Shown piece after piece: positions 23,029 through 32,138 of a DNA stretch of 35,132 nt. A program made the translations under genes and the position numbers. Every line of letters starts with the position of its first letter. Positions within the stretch are counted from its first letter, which is position 1. This stretch comes from Blautia sp. (GTDB lineage: Bacteria > Bacillota > Clostridia > Lachnospirales > Lachnospiraceae): contig JAUUSJ010000027.1 in the NCBI GenBank assembly GCA_030841965.1, forward strand, positions 1 through 35,132, written 5' to 3'. The notes under the pieces were generated by a model. That model did not search any database and was not told the DNA's origin. It worked only from the letters and a program-made list of their open reading frames with translations.

Positions 23029-25167
23029 ATGAGACGAAAATATTTAGCGATAGCAATGGGAATTATGATGGGAGCGTCTCTGCTCAACGGATGTACGTCA
23101 ACTACATCATCTACAACAAATACAGAAACTAACAGCTCCAATAATTCTAATACAATATACGGAGAAGTAAGTAAAATTAACGATAATGAAATCACAATAG
23201 AAGTAGGTACTATGAAAGAAAGAGACTCAGAAAAACCAGAAAACTCAAAACCAAATACATCTTCTGAAAATAATACCGAAGAGACATCCTCACAACCTAC
23301 TGACAACAGCGAAACTACGAATAATGATTCTAGCGATACTACTGATACTACTGATTCCTCAACCGATGACGAGAAGAAAGAATCCCCTGATAAAAATAGC
23401 GGTGAAGCTCCATCTATGATTGATAAAACTGGAGAAGAAAAAACCATCACTGTAAACTCCGATACTAAGATTATCAAGCAAAGTATGGGAAATCCAGGAC
23501 AAGGTGGTGGAGCACCTGAAAATGGAGAACAAATAGGAGAAGCACAAAAAAAACCAGAAGGAAAAGAACAATCACAAGAGGCACCTGAAAAACCAGAAGG
23601 TGAAGAACAATCACAAGAGGCACCTGAAAAACCAGAAGATGAAGAACAATCACAAGAGACACCTGAAAAACCAGAAGAAGAACAATCAGAAAAGCCAGAA
23701 AATAATAATTCTTCTGGCAGCCAGAACAATGAAGAAATCAGTTTATCCGATATCTCTGAAGGTGATATCATATCTATTACATTCGATGATGATGAAAATA
23801 TAGAACAGATTACAGTAATCATGTCCGCAAATAATGGTCCAGGCGGCGGACAGTCTCAAGCGCCCGATAATTATCAGGCTGTTACAGAATACAAAGAAGA
23901 TACTTCTGAAGATAAGAAAAAAATTTCTTCTGATGGCACGGACGAAAACGCTATCCACGCTTATAATGGCGCAACAGTAAACTTAAGCAATTTCAATATT
24001 GTAAGAAATTCCTCTGAAAGCCAAGGCGGAGACTCCTCAAGTTTCTACGGAGTAGGAGCAACTGTACTAGAGTCAGATGGTACACTTTATCTAAAAAACA
24101 GTACTATCGAATCGGACGCAAAGGGAGCTGCCGGAATCTTTGCCTATAAAGATGGAATTGTATATACAGCTGATACAAAAATCAAAACAACCCAAAGCAC
24201 TTCTGGCGGTATTCACGCGGCTGGTGCTGGTACTCTCTATGCATGGGATATGGACGTAGAAACTAGTGGAGAATCCTCAGCTGCAATCCGAAGCGATAGA
24301 GGAGGCGGTACTATGGTAGTAAACGGTGGAACCTATACCTCTAACGGAGTCGGTTCCCCAGCAATTTATAGCACAGCAAATATCGCCGTAAACAATGCCG
24401 ACCTTACAGCCAACGGTTCTGAGGCAGTATGTATCGAGGGATTGAATTCCTTACACCTATATGATAGTAATCTAACTGGAAATATGAGCGACGATAAACA
24501 AAACGATTGTACATGGAATATCATCCTCTATCAGAGTATGTCTGGAGACTCCGAGGTAGGAAACAGCACATTTGAGATGAACGGCGGAACATTGACTGCA
24601 AAAAATGGCGGAATGTTTTACACAACCAACACAGAATCCACTTTCGTCCTCTCCGATGTAGATATCACTTACGCAGATGACAATGATTTCTTCCTAAAAT
24701 GTACAGGAAATAACAATCAGAGAGGTTGGGGAACTTCTGGCAAAAACGGAGCAGACTGCCACTTTACCGCTGCCAAGCAAGAAATGAAAGGCGATATTAT
24801 CTGGGATAGTATCAGCACGCTAGACTTCTATATGACAAAAAACAGCAGTTTAATCGGCGCAGTGACAAATGATGAAACTCACGCAGGAAATGGTGGCGAC
24901 GGATACTGCAATCTGTACATCGAAAAAGGCTCCATCTGGACGGTAACAGGAGACAGTACATTAACCAATCTAGAAAATGCTGGAACCATCGTAGACGAAA
25001 ATGGTAAAACTGTAACAATCAAAGGAACAGATGGAACTATCTATGTGGAAGGCGACAGTGAGTACACTATAACTGTAAACTCCTATAAAGATTCAGCAGA
25101 TGTAAGTGGAGCATCCGCTACAACCAACTGGTCAGATTATGAAGTAGAACGCCCAGCTGAATTATAA
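23029..25167 (+). CDS. Large surface lipoprotein with low-complexity insert and beta-helix-like region
   Basis: Exported lipoprotein of 712 aa. Signal peptide with lipobox LLNGC (Cys22), then a Ser/Thr/Asn-rich linker. A small beta-rich domain begins at IYGEVSKINDNEITIEVG (about residue 44) and seems to continue at GEEKTITVNSDTKIIKQ and ISEGDIISITFDDDENIEQI. This domain resembles DUF5666/OB-like modules, but is split by two disordered acidic stretches. One of these has the 13-residue repeats KPEGEEQSQEAPE. Residues from about 290 onward show repeated short strands (GATVNLSNFN, GTLYLKNSTIES, GTLYAWDMDVETSG, GTMVVNGGTYTSNG) typical of a right-handed beta-helix, as in carbohydrate-binding or adhesin-like surface proteins. 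It is monocistronic with its own promoter and terminator. Ligand unknown. Confidence 0.85.
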   Translation: MRRKYLAIAMGIMMGASLLNGCTSTTSSTTNTETNSSNNSNTIYGEVSKINDNEITIEVGTMKERDSEKPENSKPNTSSENNTEETSSQPTDNSETTNNDSSDTTDTTDSSTDDEKKESPDKNSGEAPSMIDKTGEEKTITVNSDTKIIKQSMGNPGQGGGAPENGEQIGEAQKKPEGKEQSQEAPEKPEGEEQSQEAPEKPEDEEQSQETPEKPEEEQSEKPENNNSSGSQNNEEISLSDISEGDIISITFDDDENIEQITVIMSANNGPGGGQSQAPDNYQAVTEYKEDTSEDKKKISSDGTDENAIHAYNGATVNLSNFNIVRNSSESQGGDSSSFYGVGATVLESDGTLYLKNSTIESDAKGAAGIFAYKDGIVYTADTKIKTTQSTSGGIHAAGAGTLYAWDMDVETSGESSAAIRSDRGGGTMVVNGGTYTSNGVGSPAIYSTANIAVNNADLTANGSEAVCIEGLNSLHLYDSNLTGNMSDDKQNDCTWNIILYQSMSGDSEVGNSTFEMNGGTLTAKNGGMFYTTNTESTFVLSDVDITYADDNDFFLKCTGNNNQRGWGTSGKNGADCHFTAAKQEMKGDIIWDSISTLDFYMTKNSSLIGAVTNDETHAGNGGDGYCNLYIEKGSIWTVTGDSTLTNLENAGTIVDENGKTVTIKGTDGTIYVEGDSEYTITVNSYKDSADVSGASATTNWSDYEVERPAEL
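23551..23700 (+). repeat. In-frame 39-bp tandem repeats in the lipoprotein gene
   Basis: Three in-frame 39-bp units (23551-23589, 23590-23628, 23629-23667) and a shorter fourth (23668-23700) encode KPEGxEQSQEAPE-like peptides. The units are nearly identical at the DNA level, so the number of copies may vary between strains by slippage or recombination. Confidence 0.9.
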
Positions 25168-25177
25168 ATACTGGATA

Positions 25178-25221
25178 AAAGAAAATGGCCGCCACTCCCG
25201 ATAGTGACGGCTATTTTCTTT
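25178..25221. terminator. Bidirectional terminator between lipoprotein gene and nadA
   Basis: A long stem pairs AAAGAAAATGGCCG and CACT with AGTG and CGGCTATTTTCTTT, leaving one mismatch and a 6-nt loop. T-rich sequence follows on both strands, which suits the convergent lipoprotein and nadA genes. Confidence 0.85.
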
Positions 25222-25299
25222 ATAACAGTTTAATTTTTGAATATGAGCCGATTTGACTTTGGTCTTTCTGTCTCTACTATATCTCACCAAGTTATCCTC

Positions 25300-26211
25300 C
25301 TATTTCGCCAATTCCAACATTCTCTTTAACGGCAACTCTGCCTTTTGACGAATCGTCTCTTCTAGTTTTACCTCTGGGCTGAGCGTTTGCAAAGATTCCA
25401 GCACACTCTCTAGTTTTATCCTCTTCATATTAGGACAGAACTGCCGATGCCCCACAGAATAAAATTTCTTTTCTGGATTTTTCTTATTCAACTCATAAAA
25501 AATTCCCATTTCCGTGCATATAATAAACTCATCTTTTTGTGAATTCGTAGCAAAATCAATAATCTGAGACGTACTTCCTATAAAATCCGCTTCCCCTAAC
25601 ACATCTCCTGTACATTCAGGATGCGCTAATACCATTGCATTCGGTTTCGCTTTCTTTGCGTTTTGTAATTCCTCTTTGTGAATGCTCTTATGTACATGAC
25701 AAAATCCGTCATGAAAAATAAATTCTTTTTCTGGCAACTGTTTTGCCACGTATCGTCCCAGATTATTGTCTGGAATAAAAAAAATATGCTTATTTGGAAG
25801 TTTGCTGACAATTTTTATCGCATTGGAGGAAGTCACACAGACATCCGATACCGCTTTGATTTTTGCAGTTGAATTCACATAACATACCACGGCAACGTCT
25901 TTATATTCCCTTCGCACCTTCTCGATTTTCTCCTCATCTATCATATGAGCCATAGGACAATCCGCATATTGGTCTGCCATAACTACCTTTTTATCTGGAT
26001 TTAATATCTTCGCACTCTCACCCATAAATGACACGCCACAAAAAATAATGATATTAGCTGGTATTTCTGTCGCTTTTTTTGCCAAAAAATAAGAATCTCC
26101 CACAAAATCCGCAATTTCTTGTACTCTACCATCCACATAGTAATGAGCAAGTATCACTGCACCCCTCTCTTTTTTTAATTGCATAATCTGTTCTTTTAAT
26201 TTCTCGTCCAT
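25300..26211 (-). CDS. nadA: Quinolinate synthase
   Basis: Cytoplasmic [4Fe-4S] enzyme of 303 aa that condenses iminoaspartate with dihydroxyacetone phosphate to quinolinate in NAD synthesis. The three cluster ligands are C85 (YADCPMAH), C171 (HDGFCHVHKS) and C259 (GHRQFCPNMKRI); their spacing is close to that of Thermotoga NadA (81, 168, 254). Other family motifs are LAHYYVDGRVQEIADFVGDS, FCGVSFMGESAKIL, VVCYVNSTAKIKA and LAHPECTGDVLGEADFIGST. It is monocistronic here: no nadB or nadC is adjacent, so the iminoaspartate source must be encoded elsewhere. The upstream cys operon ends with a terminator, so nadA is not part of it. Confidence 0.96.
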   Translation of the reverse strand: MDEKLKEQIMQLKKERGAVILAHYYVDGRVQEIADFVGDSYFLAKKATEIPANIIIFCGVSFMGESAKILNPDKKVVMADQYADCPMAHMIDEEKIEKVRREYKDVAVVCYVNSTAKIKAVSDVCVTSSNAIKIVSKLPNKHIFFIPDNNLGRYVAKQLPEKEFIFHDGFCHVHKSIHKEELQNAKKAKPNAMVLAHPECTGDVLGEADFIGSTSQIIDFATNSQKDEFIICTEMGIFYELNKKNPEKKFYSVGHRQFCPNMKRIKLESVLESLQTLSPEVKLEETIRQKAELPLKRMLELAK

Positions 26212-26276
26212 TTTTCTCCATCCTTTTAATATATTTCTTATTTTTTCTCTACTATTTCATTGCAATATATTGAAAA

Positions 26277-26307
26277 GGGAGTTAATTCTCGTCTGATTTA
26301 ACTCCCT
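26277..26307 (-). terminator. Terminator of the sulfate operon
   Basis: GGGAGTTAAAT pairs with ATTAACTCCC around an A/G-rich loop, followed on the minus strand by TTTTC. It lies just after the cysN stop codon and separates the operon from nadA. Confidence 0.82.
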
Positions 26308-26339
26308 CATTTATCTAAACATCCAGTTAGAACAAATCC

Positions 26340-28028
26340 TTAAATCATCCAGAAATTATCCGTGCATACGATTCTTCTGTAAACCTCAAACTGGAACCAT
26401 TTATTATGAAATTCAGAAATATTTTTTCCTCCTATCTCGGCAAATTCTTCTAAAAATTGTTCTAAGTCTTTTTTACTCTGAATCGTCAGAGCAAATCCTC
26501 TCTCATCTAAAACAGGAAGCCCTATGAATTGATAATCCTCGAGTTTTATAATATCTTGCACCTTTCCGTCTCGAATTAAAACTGCGCCATTCTTTTCGAC
26601 AGAAATAATATCAAAATACTCTGGATATTTGAAACTCTCCCCCTCTAAAGGCACCAAATCTCCCACATGATACGTCTTATCCGCCGTATTTCTCTTTGTC
26701 ATAATGGCATTTTCCAAGTTGAAGTAAAATTCTTCAAATATATAACCACCTATCTTGATATCCTCTTTTTCAAAATACGGTTTTTCCTCCTCATTATCTA
26801 CCTCTTCTATCACACCGCAGGCAGAAGTCATATGGCTTAGACGGTCAATTAAAATCAACTCTCCTAATGTCTTATGATGTCGAAAAACATCCAAAACAAT
26901 TTTCTCTGTCAATTCCACCTGGCATAGCGCAATCTCGTTTTTTTGAATTTTCGTTTCCTCGATATGCTCTCCCGTATTTACATCAATCTTATATAAAATC
27001 TTCTTTATAAAGCCAGGGATTTTCTTTGTCCCAGATTTCACTAGATACTCTTTTCCGACTGTCAATTCTTCGTCGTCCATCCACAAAAATGTAGCAAAAA
27101 AGCTTTTTGCCACAGGGAGAGTATCATCATCTGTCAACACGCAGCCACGACTTACATCTACCTCCTTATCAAGCTGAATCGTCACAGCCTGACCTGCAAT
27201 CGCCTCTTTCTTCTCATCGCTTCCGACTAAAATCTTCTTCACGGATGCAATCTCTTTGCTTGGCAGAATATGAATCGTCTGTCCCTCCTTTACGCTACCG
27301 CTCTCCACCTGTCCTTGAAAGCCTCGAAATTCATGGCTTGGACGGCATACCCTCTGAATCGGCATATAAAAAGAAGTCTCCTCCTGCTCTGACACGTCCA
27401 CCGTCTCGAGATAGTCGAGAAGTGCTTTTCCCTCATACCAAGGTGTTTTATCGGATTTGACCGTCACATTATCTCCCTCTGTGGCACTTACAGGAATGAC
27501 AGTCACATTCTCTAGTCCCAGACTTTCTGACAGCTTTTCAATCTCCTCTTTTATCTGCTCAAAGCGCTCCTCACTATATCCCACTAAATCCATCTTATTT
27601 ACCGCAAACACAAAATGCTTAATTCCCATCAGAGAACAGATACGGCTATGTCTTCTCGTCTGCACAAGCACTCCCTGCTTGGCGTCCACTAAAATAATCG
27701 CAAGCTGAGCAAATGATGCTCCCACCGCCATATTTCTCGTATACTCCTCATGTCCCGGTGTATCTGCCACGATAAAACTTCTCTTATCTGTTGTGAAATA
27801 ACGGTACGCCACATCAATCGTAATTCCCTGCTCTCGCTCTGCCATCAGACCATCCAAGAGAAGAGAGTAGTCTATTGCTCCCCCTCTTGAGCCCACCTTA
27901 CTGTCTAATACTAGAGCCTTCTCCTGGTCCGCATATAAAAGCTTGGAATCATAGAGAATATGTCCAATTAATGTTGATTTTCCGTCATCCACACTTCCGC
28001 ATGTAATAAATTTCAATAATCCACTCAT
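26340..28028 (-). CDS. cysN: Sulfate adenylyltransferase, GTPase subunit (with C-terminal extension)
   Basis: Large subunit of ATP sulfurylase, 562 aa; GTP hydrolysis drives formation of adenosine 5'-phosphosulfate (APS) from sulfate and ATP. The GTPase motifs are GSVDDGKST (residues 11-19), GITIDVAYRYF, DTPGHEEYTRNM and NKMDLVGYSEE, followed by the EF-Tu-like domains 2 and 3. It overlaps the cysD stop by 1 nt (TAATG). The last 110-120 residues (from about ISVEKNGAVLIRDGKVQDII) extend beyond the roughly 475-aa E. coli protein. They have no P-loop, so this is not a CysNC fusion with APS kinase. The extension's function is unknown to me. Confidence 0.93.
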   Translation of the reverse strand: MSGLLKFITCGSVDDGKSTLIGHILYDSKLLYADQEKALVLDSKVGSRGGAIDYSLLLDGLMAEREQGITIDVAYRYFTTDKRSFIVADTPGHEEYTRNMAVGASFAQLAIILVDAKQGVLVQTRRHSRICSLMGIKHFVFAVNKMDLVGYSEERFEQIKEEIEKLSESLGLENVTVIPVSATEGDNVTVKSDKTPWYEGKALLDYLETVDVSEQEETSFYMPIQRVCRPSHEFRGFQGQVESGSVKEGQTIHILPSKEIASVKKILVGSDEKKEAIAGQAVTIQLDKEVDVSRGCVLTDDDTLPVAKSFFATFLWMDDEELTVGKEYLVKSGTKKIPGFIKKILYKIDVNTGEHIEETKIQKNEIALCQVELTEKIVLDVFRHHKTLGELILIDRLSHMTSACGVIEEVDNEEEKPYFEKEDIKIGGYIFEEFYFNLENAIMTKRNTADKTYHVGDLVPLEGESFKYPEYFDIISVEKNGAVLIRDGKVQDIIKLEDYQFIGLPVLDERGFALTIQSKKDLEQFLEEFAEIGGKNISEFHNKWFQFEVYRRIVCTDNFWMI

Positions 28029-28930
28029 TAAAAATATCCCTCTCTTTTTCTTTTCTCCATACTTGCCGCTCCGCCGTCTTTATCAATCACACGGCTTGTG
28101 CGCTCAGACTCCACAGAGCTTAAAGTCTCATCAATAATCTTATCTAAAGTATCTGCTTCCGATTCTATTCCACCCGTCAGAGGATAACAGCCCAAAGTTC
28201 TAAAACGTACTTTCTTCTTCTCTACTTTCTCTCCTGGTTTTAATCTCATACGATCATCATCCACCATAATAAGCATTCCATCTCTCTCCACAACAGGTCT
28301 CTCGGCTGCAAAATAAAGAGGAACAATCGGGATATTTTCCCGCTTAATATACTGCCAAATATCCTTCTCGGTCCAGTTTGAAATTGGAAATACACGGATA
28401 CTCTCTCCTTTATTAATCTCGGTATTATATAATTTCCACATTTCTGGGCGCTGGTTTTTCGGGTCCCACGCATGAGATTCATTCCGAAAAGAAAAGATTC
28501 TCTCCTTCGCACGACTCTTTTCCTCGTCTCGTCGTCCTCCTCCAAATGCCGCTGTAAATCCGTATTTATCTAACGCCTGCTTTAATGCCTGCGTCTTCAT
28601 AATATCTGTATAGACAGAGCCGTGGTCAAAAGGATTGATTCCTTTCTTCACTCCGTCCTCATTAATATACTCCAGCATCTCGATGCCAAGCTCCTTGGCA
28701 GTTTTATCTCGAAATTCAATCATTTCCTTAAATTTCCATGTCGTATTTACATGTAAAAAAGGAAAAGGTGGCTTTTCTGGATAAAAAGCCTTTAATGCCA
28801 GATGAAGCATAACCGAGCTATCCTTTCCAATGGAATACAGCATAACTGGCTTTTCGCATTCCGCTGCAACCTCACGGATAATATAGATTGCTTCTGCCTC
28901 TAATTCGTCTAAATGTGATAATCTACTCAT
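28028..28930 (-). CDS. cysD: Sulfate adenylyltransferase, catalytic subunit
   Basis: Small subunit of ATP sulfurylase, 300 aa, of the PP-loop ATP pyrophosphatase family. PP-loop SIGKDSS is at residues 33-39. Other conserved blocks are FLHVNTTWKFKEMIEFRD, TAAFGGGRRDEEKSRAKER, RVFPISNWTEKDIWQYI and VRFRTLGCYPLTGGIES. It makes APS together with CysN. Ribosome binding site AGGAGA before ATG 28930. It lies 27 nt after the AprB-like gene. The length and sequence are standard for the family. Confidence 0.97.
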   Translation of the reverse strand: MSRLSHLDELEAEAIYIIREVAAECEKPVMLYSIGKDSSVMLHLALKAFYPEKPPFPFLHVNTTWKFKEMIEFRDKTAKELGIEMLEYINEDGVKKGINPFDHGSVYTDIMKTQALKQALDKYGFTAAFGGGRRDEEKSRAKERIFSFRNESHAWDPKNQRPEMWKLYNTEINKGESIRVFPISNWTEKDIWQYIKRENIPIVPLYFAAERPVVERDGMLIMVDDDRMRLKPGEKVEKKKVRFRTLGCYPLTGGIESEADTLDKIIDETLSSVESERTSRVIDKDGGAASMEKRKREGYF

Positions 28931-28957
28931 ATCATTCTCCTATTCTCATAAAGATTT

Positions 28958-29269
28958 TCAATATCGATTGGAAGTTTTTCTATTCACCTGAATAATAACA
29001 TCCTTTTCGTCTGGTTTTTTTATTCTCCACTCGAGGATATCCCTATCGCTTGAGACGCTCATCACGCTTCCCTTGCCTCCGATATCTGCGCCGAGATAAA
29101 AATCAATTGCTCCCACCGCACATTCCTTGACACAAGATACACATCCCCAACAATTTTTTGGATATTTCATCCACGCCTTATGGTTTTCTATCGCAATCAG
29201 GGTTCCCGGGCATACTTCCTCGCATCTCCCGCATCCTACGCATTTTTCTTGATTAATTCGTATGCTCAT
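28958..29269 (-). CDS. aprB: AprB-like ferredoxin subunit of APS reductase
   Basis: Small iron-sulfur protein of 103 aa with two complete CxxCxxCxxxC sets: C10, C13, C16, C20 and C40, C43, C46, C50. The second is embedded in NCWGCVSCVKECAVGAIDFY, which is characteristic of the beta subunit of APS reductase. It delivers electrons to the FAD subunit that reduces APS to sulfite and AMP. Dissimilatory AprB proteins have around 150 aa, with a C-terminal tail wrapping around AprA; that tail is missing here. The start overlaps the aprA-like end by 17 nt, and AAGGAGG precedes ATG 29269. The assimilatory role is inferred from the operon. Confidence 0.88.
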   Translation of the reverse strand: MSIRINQEKCVGCGRCEEVCPGTLIAIENHKAWMKYPKNCWGCVSCVKECAVGAIDFYLGADIGGKGSVMSVSSDRDILEWRIKKPDEKDVIIQVNRKTSNRY

Positions 29270-30971
29270 AGGTATCCTCCTTTACAATATCTCGAAAACA
29301 GATTTTTATCTTTCCATCTTCCATCTTGGAATTTACATACTTAAAATAATTTTCATCTGTTTTCGGATAATCTAAGTTTTCATTAAAAGAATGCCATCTC
29401 GTCTCTTTTCTGCTTCGCAAATGTGCAATCAATACTTTACATATCCATAATCTTTCCTTTAACTCATACGCAAACAAAAGCTCATGCATATCGGGGGCAG
29501 AGATTTGATTCGTCAATTTTAAGAGCCAATCAATCTTTTCATCTGCCAGATTTAGCTGCTTTTCATTATACTGATAGTAAGTGGAGATTCCTCCCGCATA
29601 CTCATCCATCACCTTCTGCATCGCCTCTTCTAGCTCTTCCACAGAAAATAGAGAATTTTTCGTATTATAAATCTTCTCGTACTCTTCTATGATTTTATCT
29701 GCCTGCTCTTGTATCTTTTTTCTTTCTTGCTCTTCTATCTTTTCCTGCTCTCTTACCTTTTCTAGTTTTTGCCATTTATCGAGAATAGCCAATGCGGCAA
29801 TCTCTCCCTCTGCCAATGCACCTGTCACATATTTTTGCGGACATCCTCCTGCCACGTCTCCCGCCGCATAAAGTCCTTCTATCGTCGTCTCTCTATTCGT
29901 ATCTACCCAGTATCCGCTGGCAGTATGACCTCCGACAATATAGGGCTCTGTTCCTTCTATCTCCACATCCTGCTCACTCGGAAGCTTGCCGCTCTCTATC
30001 CACTTTAAAGTCTGACTCGGAGCCATATTTAGGTAAGCCCGAAGCAGTTCCTCGTCTTGTTCCTTTGTAATCTCACTCGTCCTCAGATAACAAGGACCAT
30101 TTCCAAGCTGATTCTCTCGCACAGTTCCATAGACACGCTCACTCGTCGTCAAGCCGTACTTCTCCTCATATACAACCCCTCTCGCATTCACCTGCTTTGC
30201 CCCGACGCCCTGAGCAATCGTCCCTGTGGGAGCAATCGTATCCTTACATCGAAGAGCGATAAATCGCATCTCAAACGAAGTCATCTCCGCACCTGCCAAA
30301 ATTCCCATCGCATAGCCCGCACCTGTATTAAACGGCGGATACCACATTTTATGTCTGGAAAATCCTGGATTATTTGGTCGATATAATCCAGCTGCACCGC
30401 CAGTGGCAATTAAGACCGCTCTCGCCTGGATAATATAAGCTTTCTCTTCCACGACAGAAAATCCTACCGCACCGTATACTTGATTTCCACTCACTAATAA
30501 ATTCGTTATATTGATATAATTAAGAACTTTAATCTTCTCCTCACTATGAACTGCCCTCGCCAAAATAGGCTTAAAATTCTCCCCATTTATCTTAATATTT
30601 CGGTTTCCTCTGGCGACATACTCCCCATTTTCATCCTTTAAAATGACAAGCCCTAATTCTTCCATATCTGCTGTCACATCATTAAACCGTCTCGCCGCTG
30701 AGAGTAATAAATCTCTCCTCACAATCCCAGCGGCATCCTTCGTGGCGTAATCCACATAGTCCTCTGGCGTCCGCCCTTTTACAATATAGGCATTAATCGC
30801 ATTCACACCCGCCGCCAGACATCCACTTCTCTTAATATTTGCCTTCTCTGCAATCAAGACTTGATATCCACAGTTCCTAGATAAGGTCAGCGCCGCATAG
30901 CATCCCGCCGTTCCTCCTCCCACTATAAGAATATCTGTCTTAATTTTTTCTACCTCTAATTTTCTTCTCAT
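29253..30971 (-). CDS. aprA: AprA-like FAD subunit of APS reductase
   Basis: Flavoprotein of 572 aa in the fumarate reductase/AprA family. The FAD-binding motif is DILIVGGGTAGCYAAL near the N-terminus, then KRSGCLAAGVNAINAY, WYPPFNTGAGYAMGILAGAE and MRFIALRCKDTIAPTGTIAQ. The late block GGHTASGYWVDTN has the His seen at the active site of APS reductases. A charged helical insert (KVREQEKIEEQERKK) follows the FAD domain. Start ATG 30971 was chosen because GGAGTGA lies just upstream; a frame from 31010 adds 13 unlikely residues. Its neighbours are CysDN and sulfate transporter genes, so it reduces APS for assimilation. It is not L-aspartate oxidase, despite nadA nearby. Confidence 0.9.
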   Translation of the reverse strand: MRRKLEVEKIKTDILIVGGGTAGCYAALTLSRNCGYQVLIAEKANIKRSGCLAAGVNAINAYIVKGRTPEDYVDYATKDAAGIVRRDLLLSAARRFNDVTADMEELGLVILKDENGEYVARGNRNIKINGENFKPILARAVHSEEKIKVLNYINITNLLVSGNQVYGAVGFSVVEEKAYIIQARAVLIATGGAAGLYRPNNPGFSRHKMWYPPFNTGAGYAMGILAGAEMTSFEMRFIALRCKDTIAPTGTIAQGVGAKQVNARGVVYEEKYGLTTSERVYGTVRENQLGNGPCYLRTSEITKEQDEELLRAYLNMAPSQTLKWIESGKLPSEQDVEIEGTEPYIVGGHTASGYWVDTNRETTIEGLYAAGDVAGGCPQKYVTGALAEGEIAALAILDKWQKLEKVREQEKIEEQERKKIQEQADKIIEEYEKIYNTKNSLFSVEELEEAMQKVMDEYAGGISTYYQYNEKQLNLADEKIDWLLKLTNQISAPDMHELLFAYELKERLWICKVLIAHLRSRKETRWHSFNENLDYPKTDENYFKYVNSKMEDGKIKICFRDIVKEDTYEHTN

Positions 30972-31080
30972 ATTTTCTTCACTCCAGTCAAGCAATATAA
31001 ATATATACAAAAAAATATTTCTATCTCAACTTTCTCAACTTTGTCAAATTTTCCTCTGATTATCTCTCCCTCTACTTTAA

Positions 31081-32136
31081 CTAAATCACTAAAGATTCCT
31101 CTCGGATAGAGCTATTCTCAACTAAAAATACCTGATTTTCCTTAATAGCCAAAACTTTATAGACAAAGACATCTACCTTCTCGCCCTCCTGCACTGGCTC
31201 TTCTTCTAATCCTCGCTTTGCAGTGAGCAAAATTTCCCCGAGGCGAACTTTAAGCTCCAAATTATTGCCGCGAAAAGAAACTCTCTCTACCACAGCTTCC
31301 ATCGCAGAGCTTTTATAAACTTGGACTTCATTTTTCTTCGTGACTTTTACAAATTCTGGACGCACAATCGCTTTATTGGTCCCCTCAATCGGTTCAAAAT
31401 AGTGAAGCTTACGATAATCAACAACTGATGTCTGCCCAAAGAAGGATGCCGTAAACGCAGTCTGAGGATTTTGATACACCTCCATCGGTGTTCCCTTTTG
31501 CTCAATTCTTCCCTGATTCGTAATAATAATCTCGTCAGCCACCTCGATTGCCTCATCCTGGTCATGTGTGACAAAAATACTCGTTATCCCCAATTTCTCA
31601 ATCATTTCTTTTAGCCAGCTTCTAAGCTCTAATCTGATTTTCGCATCGATAGCTGCAAACGGCTCATCTAAGAGCAAAAGCTGAGGATTGGGTGCTAAAG
31701 CTCTTGCAAATGCCACTCTCTGTCTTTGTCCTCCCGAGAGCTGACTTGGATAGCGTTTTTCCAATCCGCTAAGCCCTGTCAATGACAAAAGTTCCGAAAC
31801 TCTCTCTTTAATCTTTTTATTGTCTACTTTTTTTACTTTTAATCCAAAGGCGATATTATCGTACACCGTCATATAGCGAAACAGAGCATAGTTTTGAAAT
31901 ACAAATCCAATTCCTCTCGCACTCGGCGGTATATCATTTACAATTTCTCCGCCAATCATAATCTCCCCGCTATCTGGCTGTTCCAACCCAGCAATCATTC
32001 TGAGTATCGTTGTTTTTCCACTGCCACTTGGTCCTAAAAGTCCGATTAATTTTCCCTTCTCAATGCCAAAATTCACGTCATCCGACGCCTTATAAGCACC
32101 AAATGTCTTATTAATATTTCTTAGTTCCACGTACAT
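31081..32136 (-). CDS. cysA: Sulfate/thiosulfate ABC transporter ATPase
   Basis: ATP-binding subunit of 351 aa. Walker A is GPSGSGKTT (about residues 34-42), signature LSGGQRQRVAFARAL, Walker B LLLLDEPFAAID and the H-loop VTHDQDEAIE. A C-terminal TOBE-like region follows (about 240-351). It energises sulfate import by the CysT/CysW permeases. Start ATG 32136 is 2 nt after the cysW stop. A gap of 109 nt to the aprA start contains TTGACA and repeats of AAGTTGA, which may be a second promoter. Confidence 0.95.
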   Translation of the reverse strand: MYVELRNINKTFGAYKASDDVNFGIEKGKLIGLLGPSGSGKTTILRMIAGLEQPDSGEIMIGGEIVNDIPPSARGIGFVFQNYALFRYMTVYDNIAFGLKVKKVDNKKIKERVSELLSLTGLSGLEKRYPSQLSGGQRQRVAFARALAPNPQLLLLDEPFAAIDAKIRLELRSWLKEMIEKLGITSIFVTHDQDEAIEVADEIIITNQGRIEQKGTPMEVYQNPQTAFTASFFGQTSVVDYRKLHYFEPIEGTNKAIVRPEFVKVTKKNEVQVYKSSAMEAVVERVSFRGNNLELKVRLGEILLTAKRGLEEEPVQEGEKVDVFVYKVLAIKENQVFLVENSSIREESLVI

Positions 32137-32138
32137 AT

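Noticed and set aside
22989..23822. Long open frame antisense to the lipoprotein gene (277 aa, Ser- and Cys-rich)
   Set aside because: It is a mirror of the low-complexity acidic repeat region; it has no signal, domain or ribosome binding site of its own.
29253..30971. L-aspartate oxidase (NadB), given nadA nearby
   Set aside because: The active-site blocks and the AprB-like partner fit APS reductase, and nadA is separated from this operon by a terminator.
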